DNA from: Prevotellaceae bacterium
Lineage (GTDB): Bacteria; Bacteroidota; Bacteroidia; Bacteroidales; UBA932
NCBI GenBank assembly: GCA_031287815.1
Contig: JAITSM010000084.1
Span: 1 to 6,537, forward strand
DNA: 6,537 bases
Reading direction: 5' to 3'
In this document: piece by piece, positions 6,037-6,537 of the stretch
How the letters are laid out: every line of letters begins with the position of its first letter
How positions within the stretch are numbered: position 1 is the stretch's first letter
Made by a program: the position numbers and the translations under genes
The notes under the pieces: generated by a model
What the model was told of the DNA's origin: nothing
Databases searched by the model: none
What the model saw: only the letters and a program-made list of their open reading frames with translations

Positions 6037-6095
6037 GTAGCGAGGGGTTGTTTTATGAAAATTAGTTTGTGTTTGCAAAACAGCCCTGATGCTAC
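6037..6095 (+). promoter_or_regulatory. Hairpin C of leader copy 2, just before the start codon
   Basis: GTAGC (6037-6041) pairs with GCTAC (6091-6095). AGGGGTTGTTTT (6043-6054) pairs with AAAACAGCCCT (6077-6087), with one bulged G. Copy 1 has GCAGC/GCTGC in the outer stem, so a C-G pair became U-A with both sides changed, and a U-A inside became U-G. The shared loop ends in AGTTTGTGTTTG. It ends 31 nt before the ATG. Confidence 0.75.
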
Positions 6096-6126
6096 AAAAA
6101 TAACAACAATTTAAAAATTTAATTTT

Positions 6127-6537
6127 ATGAAAAAACTTTTCTTTCTTTTCGCGATGCTGATAAGCGTTGCAGTAGGCGCACAAAACGTACAGGTAGAAAG
6201 TATCAGCGCAACGTATACAAATTCGCCGGTCATTAAATTCCGTGTGCAATGGACAGGCGCACGTACCTACCGGCACAACACCAAGGTATGGGTGTTTGCG
6301 GATTACCGCAAAGTAGAAGATAATATGCCGGAGGGTAACTGGGCACGCGCATTAGTGGCTGCTACCCCTACCGTGAGTTCTACTTCGGCAAGCAGCGTTA
6401 CGCTTGAGCCCGGCAACGATAAAGGATTCTGGCTACACGGGGCAAACGGTGATTACAGCGCAACGCTTACCGTGCCGGTTACGCTTGACGCAGGAGTTAC
6501 ACAATTTAACTGGTGCGCCTACGTTTCCGATTACCCG
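6127..6537 (+). CDS. Secreted FISUMP-family paralogue, 5' part (3' end outside window)
   Basis: The frame is open from ATG 6127 to the window edge (137 codons seen). Residues 1-19 are a signal peptide (MKKLFFLFAMLISVAVGAQ) closely resembling that of the - strand gene. The rest is the same N-terminal module: SATYTNSP, KFRVQW, TKVWVFADY, GNWARA, KGFWLHG, DYSATLTVPV and FNWCAYVSDYP. The shared blocks are near-identical, with variable loops between them. The C-terminal half is not visible, so the FISUMP domain is expected, not shown. The start is supported by the signal peptide and by the same A/T-rich spacing after hairpin C as in the paralogue. No Shine-Dalgarno is visible. The two paralogues face outward on either side of the PspC/PadR operon; the product is probably surface-exposed or secreted, function unknown. 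Confidence 0.85.
   Translation, partial: MKKLFFLFAMLISVAVGAQNVQVESISATYTNSPVIKFRVQWTGARTYRHNTKVWVFADYRKVEDNMPEGNWARALVAATPTVSSTSASSVTLEPGNDKGFWLHGANGDYSATLTVPVTLDAGVTQFNWCAYVSDYP

Larger units (their letters stand above)
5772..6126 (+). ncRNA. Long structured 5' leader RNA (copy 2)
   Basis: About 355 nt between the predicted transcription start and the ATG at 6127, without a plausible gene. The order is mini-hairpin (TTGAA 5796-5800 / TTCAA 5807-5811), helix A (5813-5869), helix B with U-tract (5876-5960), hairpin D (5996-6012), hairpin C (6037-6095), then an A/U-rich run to the start. This mirrors the - strand leader at 2616-2223. Sequence similarity is patchy: promoter, apical loop of B, the CAGAA...ATGG stretch after the U-tract, the AATTGGCA block and hairpin C. 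The paired arms of A, B and D differ almost completely yet stay complementary, which favours a functional RNA structure. Confidence 0.72.

Noticed and set aside
6043..6075. Second promoter within hairpin C (TAAGTTTG in copy 1)
   Set aside because: Copy 2 has TTAGTTTG, breaking the TA, and neither copy has a TTG at 19-21 nt upstream.
5772..6126. Known riboswitch, tRNA, tmRNA or 6S RNA in the leader
   Set aside because: I could not match the conserved bases or pairing to a family I know well; the terminated part is near 6S size, but I see no convincing open central bubble. A covariance search is needed.
6013..6276. 87-codon - strand frame over leader copy 2 and the start of the paralogue
   Set aside because: It runs antisense to the signal peptide and conserved module and has no recognisable features.

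Overview
The window reads as chromosomal DNA from a Bacteroidota bacterium, probably of the order Bacteroidales (the order is inferred, not shown). The support is: a GldJ gene (gliding/type IX secretion), promoters of the Bacteroidota type (TTG, 19-nt spacer, TAnnTTTG), start codons preceded by A/T-rich sequence with no clear Shine-Dalgarno, a PadR/PspC/DUF2807 operon typical of the phylum, and secreted FISUMP-domain proteins. No mobile element, tRNA, rRNA or CRISPR array is visible.

Layout: (1) 1-956, + strand: 3' part of gldJ, ending at a bidirectional terminator (974-1017). (2) 1026-2222, - strand: a secreted FISUMP-domain protein, converging on gldJ, with a long non-coding leader (about 2223-2616) and its promoter (2621-2653). 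(3) 2801-5565, + strand: three tightly spaced genes, a small PspC protein, a PadR repressor, and a large PspC + transmembrane + DUF2807 protein. The first and third proteins share the same N-terminal architecture, so the operon looks like a partial internal duplication around its own regulator. (4) 5591-5673: an intergenic palindrome built of 7-nt units. (5) 5736-6537, + strand: a second promoter and leader followed by the 5' part of a second FISUMP-type gene (N-terminal module only; it runs off the window).

The most notable signal is non-coding. The two outward-facing paralogues each follow the same 350-400 nt leader. A promoter block is identical over 32 nt, including its spacer. It is followed in the same order by a mini-hairpin, a long helix (A), a 20-22 bp helix (B) running into a U-tract, a small hairpin (D), and a sequence-conserved hairpin (C) 31-35 nt before the ATG. 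The stems of A, B and D are nearly unrelated in sequence between the copies yet remain base-paired, and hairpin C has a C-G to U-A compensatory exchange. This is what selection on RNA structure looks like. The leader may be an attenuator/riboregulator controlling surface-protein genes, or a discrete terminated small RNA (about 190-210 nt) located upstream of them. I could not run a covariance search, so identity with a known family (for example Bacteroidales-1) is untested.
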